Part shown: positions 63,725 through 64,000 of the stretch, piece after piece | How positions within the stretch are numbered: position 1 is the stretch's first letter | Layout of the letters: every line of letters starts with the position of its first letter | Translations under genes and position numbers: made by a program | Source of the DNA: Paracoccus saliphilus | GTDB lineage: Bacteria > Pseudomonadota > Alphaproteobacteria > Rhodobacterales > Rhodobacteraceae | Length of the DNA stretch: 64,000 nucleotides | Direction: 5' to 3' | NCBI RefSeq assembly: GCF_028553805.1 | Contig: NZ_CP067140.1 | Coordinates: forward strand, 248,001 to 312,000 | The notes under the pieces: generated by a model | Database searches by the model: none | The model's input: only the letters and a program-made list of their open reading frames with translations | Told to the model about the DNA's origin: nothing

Positions 63725-64000
63725 GTGTCAGCAAAAGTATTGTCTGTGGGGGTGTTGTTCCTGGGCCTCGCCGCCTGCGGGGCGAAGGATACCGGGACGC
63801 CCGGGTCTGCGGCTGCCGATCCTCATGATGTTCAGGTCATCGCGTCGGGCGAGGCAACCTGTCTCGCGACCACAAGGGATCAAAACAGGATCGGTGCCCA
63901 TAGAACGAATAGTGTCCGCTCTCGGGTCGGGTTCGCGTCGGTGGAGCCAAACGATATCCTGGCCATGGTTGCTGCACGTCATGCCTGCGACATGGCCAAA
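63725..64000 (+). CDS. Lipoprotein, 5' part only
   Basis: A GTG-started frame at 63725 runs off the right edge (92 codons visible). AGGAGG at 63711-63716, 8 bases upstream, fixes the start. The first residues are a lipoprotein signal with lipobox LAAC (Cys18), followed by a short disordered stretch. No family can be assigned from the part seen; two further cysteines are present near ATCLATTRD and RHACDMAK. Confidence 0.75.
   Translation, partial: MSAKVLSVGVLFLGLAACGAKDTGTPGSAAADPHDVQVIASGEATCLATTRDQNRIGAHRTNSVRSRVGFASVEPNDILAMVAARHACDMAK

Noticed and set aside
1..64000. tRNA, rRNA, CRISPR, prophage or insertion sequence
   Set aside because: No cloverleaf-like segments, repeat-spacer arrays, integrase-phage clusters or transposase genes were seen; XerC is the chromosomal dimer resolvase.

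Overview
This 64 kb window is high-GC, densely coding chromosomal DNA from an alphaproteobacterium. The best fit is the Rhodobacterales (Rhodobacteraceae/Paracoccaceae), possibly close to Paracoccus. The reasons are AddAB in place of RecBCD, a fused TsaE/AmgK protein, an SspB-type ClpXP adaptor, DUF1127, DUF4169 and ribbon-helix-helix proteins typical of that order, and the glcDEF layout. The genus is inference. I see no rRNA, tRNA, CRISPR array, insertion sequence or prophage.

Layout. 1-5649 (minus strand): TsaE-AmgK fusion, MurU, AddB and AddA with overlapping ends, joining tRNA t6A synthesis, peptidoglycan sugar recycling and double-strand break repair in one transcription unit. 5739-11766: an SH3-like secreted protein, dapB, rbfA, a phosphodiester glycosidase, truB, an NlpC/P60 hydrolase and an M17 aminopeptidase. 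11831-18870: an unknown helical protein, a beta carbonic anhydrase, DedA, asd, SspB, a phospholipid N-methyltransferase-like protein, the fumC operon and DUF1127. 19067-25965: rsmE/ubiA, an OmpA-family protein, an aminotransferase, a sulfurtransferase and smpB. 26065-36120: a P1 peptidase, a YeeE/YedE transporter, xerC with DUF484, fructose-6-phosphate aldolase/transaldolase, priA, a small excalibur protein, a lytic transglycosylase, a histone-H1-like protein and an L,D-transpeptidase. 36550-40594: an operon of an MFS transporter, an LpcC-like glycosyltransferase, a GT29 (sialyltransferase-family) protein and a rhomboid protease. 40605-47323: mnmD facing a DAO-type oxidoreductase, then an FCD regulator and glcDEF for glycolate oxidation. 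47498-53463: prmA, a DMT transporter, soxR with a divergent FMN reductase/MFS pair under a clear SoxR box, and an ABC-2 transporter. 53602-64000: HdeD-like protein, a secreted ClpP-like protein, rimO followed without a gap by a BglII-family endonuclease and an MT-A70 methyltransferase, a sulfotransferase, ettA, a DsbA-like protein, an HNH protein, an acyl-CoA synthetase, a LysM/BON protein and the start of a lipoprotein.

Most of the window is ordinary core genome. The features that stand out are (1) two distant intergenic copies of a 54-bp element built of four heptamers phased at exactly 11 bp, whose heptamers are fully conserved while most differences lie in the spacers; (2) a compact restriction-modification-like pair translationally coupled to rimO; (3) a sialyltransferase-family gene in a lipopolysaccharide-core-like operon; (4) an interspersed repeat that follows gene ends and in one place overlaps the only in-frame start region of mnmD.
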